Origin: Gloeomargarita lithophora Alchichica-D10
GTDB lineage: Bacteria; Cyanobacteriota; Cyanobacteriia; Gloeomargaritales; Gloeomargaritaceae
Length of the DNA: 42,168 bases
Direction of reading: 5' to 3'
Assembly (NCBI RefSeq): GCF_001870225.1
Contig: NZ_CP017675.1
Coordinates: forward strand, 2,893,305 to 2,935,472
Below are positions 40,069-42,168 of this stretch, piece after piece. The position numbers and the translations under genes were made by a program. The notes under the pieces are model-generated. The model did not search any database. It had not been told where the DNA came from and was given only the letters and a program-made list of their open reading frames with translations. Numbering within the stretch: the stretch's first letter is position 1; each line of letters opens with the position of its first letter.

Positions 40069-42168
40069 ATGACCCCAGAAATTGAGTCTCCTGCACCTTT
40101 AGGTGTGCAATCTTCTTTATTAACTATTCAGCCCTTAGGTCAAGCTAATTTTTTGGCTCCATTAGGGTCAAGAAACCTAACCGTATTACAACCAATTAGT
40201 TCAGGAAATTGGTTAGGTGATGGAGATGATTTCTCAGAGGATTCACCAGTCATATCTGATGAACAACCATCGAATAATTCTATATCATCATCTTATCCTC
40301 CCAATGTCAATACACAACTCCGCACAAAAAATACAATTCAAAGATCACCAGATACAGAGTTGAATACTTCCAAAATGAATAATTACATTGATAATAACCA
40401 TACTATTCAAATTCCTACTCAAAAAATTGCCACCCCAAGCATGACAGAATCAACAGTGCAAAAGGTGAATGACCCCAGTGCTGATATTCCAACTATTCAA
40501 CCATCTGTAAATGAAATAACTCCTACCCCAGAAATTACACCGCCATCTACGACAGAATCAGTTGTTCAGAAAGCAAGCGAATCTAATGTTAATGTTCCAG
40601 TTATTCAACCCTGTGTAAGTGAAATAACTCCTACTCCAGAAATTACAACACCAACTACGATAGAATCAACTATTCAGAAAGCAAGCGAATCTAATGTTAA
40701 TGTTCCAGTTATTCAACCCTGTGTAAGTGAAATAACTCCTACTCCAGAAATTACAACACCAACTACGATAGAATCAACTATTCAGAAAGTAAGTGAATCT
40801 AATGTTAATGCTTCTACAATTCAGCCATCTGTAAGTGAAATAACTCCTACTCCAGAAATTACAACACCGACTACGATAGAATCAACTATTCAAAAAGCAA
40901 GTGAACCCAGTGCTGATATTCCAACTATTCAACCATCTGTAAATGAAATAACTCCTACTCAAGAAATTACAACACCGACTACGACTGAATCAACCGTTCA
41001 GAAAACCAGTGAATCTAATGTTAATGTTCCAGTTAATCAGCCATCTGTAAGTGAAACAACTCCTACCCCAGAAATTACACCGCCATCTACGACAGAATCA
41101 GTTGTTCAGAAAGCAAGCGAATCTAATGTTAATGTTCCAGTTATTCAACCCTGTGTAAGTGAAATAACTCCTACTCCAGAAATTACAACACCAACTACGA
41201 TAGAATCAACTATTCAGAAAGTAAGTGAATCTAATGTTAATGCTTCTACAATTCAGCCATCTGTAAGTGAAATAACTCCTACTCAAGAAATTTCTACACC
41301 AATTACAACAGGATCAACTACTCAAAAAGCAAGTGAACCCAGTGCTGATATTCCCACAATTCAACCATCTGTAAACGAAATAATGCCTATTCAAGAAATT
41401 ACAACACCAACTACGATAGAATCAACTATTCAGAAAGTAAGTGAATCTAATGTTAATGTTCCAGTTATTCAACCATCTGTAAGTGAAATAACTCCTACTC
41501 AAGAAATTACAACACCGACTACGATAGAATCAACTATTCAGAAAGTAAGTGAATCTAGTACTGATATTTCAACAATTCAACCCTCTGTAAATGAAGCAAC
41601 TCCTACTCAAGAAATTTCTACACCAATTACAACAGGATCAACTACTCAAAAAGCAAGTGAACCCAGTGCTGATATTCCCACAATTCAACCATCTGTAAAC
41701 GAAATAATGCCTATTCAAGAAATTACAACACCAACTACGATAGAATCAACTATTCAAAAAGTAAGTGAACCCAGTACGGATATTCCTACTATTCAACCAT
41801 CTGTAAACGAAATAACGCCTACTCCAGAAATTGCTACACCAACCACAACAGAATCAACAGTGCAAAAAGTAAGTGAACCCAGTACGGATATTCCTACAAT
41901 TCAACCAACTGTAAACGAAATAACGCCTACTCCAGAAATTGCTACACCAATTACAACAGAATCAACTATTCAAAAAGTAAGTGAACCCAGTGCTGATATT
42001 CCCACAATTCAACCATTTGTAAATGAAATAACTCCTACTCCAGAAATTACTACGCCAGCTACAACAGAATCAACAGTGCAAAAAGTAAGTGAACCCAGTG
42101 CTGATATTTCAACAATTCAACCCTCTGTAAATGAAATAACTCCTACTCAAGAAATCACAACACCGACT
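40069..42168 (+). CDS. partial: very long 36-residue repeat protein, open at window end
   Basis: The frame from the ATG at 40069 stays open for 700 codons to the window end and has no stop. The first ~126 residues are low-complexity (Asn/Ser/Pro), including TIQRSPDTEL. From 40447, a strictly phased repeat begins: QKVSEPSADIPTIQPSVNEI followed by TPTPEITTPTT(T/I)EST(V/I). It is 36 residues (108 bp), about 16 copies, with no insertion or deletion. There are no aromatic residues in the repeat. The sequence looks disordered and extracellular or fibrous. It starts 8 bases after the tail-tube gene. Gene product and function unknown. No signal peptide is visible. Confidence 0.85.
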   Translation, partial: MTPEIESPAPLGVQSSLLTIQPLGQANFLAPLGSRNLTVLQPISSGNWLGDGDDFSEDSPVISDEQPSNNSISSSYPPNVNTQLRTKNTIQRSPDTELNTSKMNNYIDNNHTIQIPTQKIATPSMTESTVQKVNDPSADIPTIQPSVNEITPTPEITPPSTTESVVQKASESNVNVPVIQPCVSEITPTPEITTPTTIESTIQKASESNVNVPVIQPCVSEITPTPEITTPTTIESTIQKVSESNVNASTIQPSVSEITPTPEITTPTTIESTIQKASEPSADIPTIQPSVNEITPTQEITTPTTTESTVQKTSESNVNVPVNQPSVSETTPTPEITPPSTTESVVQKASESNVNVPVIQPCVSEITPTPEITTPTTIESTIQKVSESNVNASTIQPSVSEITPTQEISTPITTGSTTQKASEPSADIPTIQPSVNEIMPIQEITTPTTIESTIQKVSESNVNVPVIQPSVSEITPTQEITTPTTIESTIQKVSESSTDISTIQPSVNEATPTQEISTPITTGSTTQKASEPSADIPTIQPSVNEIMPIQEITTPTTIESTIQKVSEPSTDIPTIQPSVNEITPTPEIATPTTTESTVQKVSEPSTDIPTIQPTVNEITPTPEIATPITTESTIQKVSEPSADIPTIQPFVNEITPTPEITTPATTESTVQKVSEPSADISTIQPSVNEITPTQEITTPT
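40447..42168 (+). repeat. 108-bp tandem repeat array, about 16 units
   Basis: Units begin at steps of exactly 108 bp; the word gaaataactcct or a close variant recurs at 40513, 40621, 40729, 40837, 40945 and on to 42133. Units differ by several substitutions but keep length and frame. Some blocks are duplicated at longer range: 40561-40680 equals 41101-41220 (offset 540 = 5 units) and 41281 onward resembles 41605 onward (offset 324 = 3 units). It is base-poor in GC compared with the rest of the window. The array continues beyond the end. Confidence 0.95.

Noticed and set aside
40447-42168. Regular direct repeats resembling a CRISPR array
   Set aside because: The 108-bp units are coding, contiguous and lack unique spacers between short identical repeats; all differences are in-frame substitutions.

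Overview
The window looks like chromosomal DNA of a unicellular cyanobacterium. Support comes from a tRNA-Leu(UAA) gene with a group I intron at the anticodon, a cyanobacterial RNase E whose C-terminus ends in an arginine-run motif, a short cyanobacterial RNA polymerase omega subunit, tandem YbjN proteins, a DUF1400 hydrolase and a glycolytic Gap1-type GAPDH. Most of the window is GC-rich with many G/C runs. The last ~2.6 kb is clearly more AT-rich. The species cannot be fixed from sequence alone; a deep-branching unicellular lineage such as Gloeomargarita is only a guess.

Layout. 1-382 is non-coding and holds a MITE-like element. 383-709 is the split tRNA-Leu gene. 674-2527 (minus) encodes ssb, rdgB and a UPF0104-type membrane protein. 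2591-7651 is a PadR repressor divergent from an RND adaptor/pump operon, with two palindromes between them. 7648-12628 (minus) has a sugar-nucleotide epimerase, a very large tubulin-like GTPase, a HicB antitoxin with a broken hicA, and a small conserved-looking protein. 12629-13139 is repeat-rich and apparently non-coding. 13140-16294 (plus) couples a MerR-pentapeptide fusion to a TPR/O-GlcNAc-transferase-like protein. 16291-19224 (minus) has an HtrA protease, shikimate kinase and a two-TM ion channel with RCK domain. 19320-19565 is rpoZ. 19716-24663 (minus) is a tight rne-recO-MFS-nuclease operon. 24878-26517 holds small genes and a nest of dispersed repeats. 26524-31599 (minus) is a glgP-phosphatase-gap1-hydrolase group for glycogen breakdown and glycolysis. 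31689-33982 (minus) is DUF1400 hydrolase-thiS-ruvC. 34055-35488 is a PLP decarboxylase.

The most unusual part is 35805-42168. First comes a four-gene operon: two YbjN-domain proteins, a membrane protein joining a degenerate kinase domain to a periplasmic phosphate-binding-like domain, and a small basic protein. It is followed directly by a contractile-injection-system tail-tube gene. After that comes a partial gene of at least 700 codons, of which about 574 are a perfectly phased 36-residue repeat (108 bp, about 16 copies, no indels), running off the end of the window. A cyanobacterial contractile injection locus probably continues beyond 42168.

Other architectures worth a look are the 1118-residue tubulin-like protein, the MerR-pentapeptide fusion, the membrane-anchored DUF559-like nuclease behind rne/recO, and at least two families of short inverted-repeat elements.
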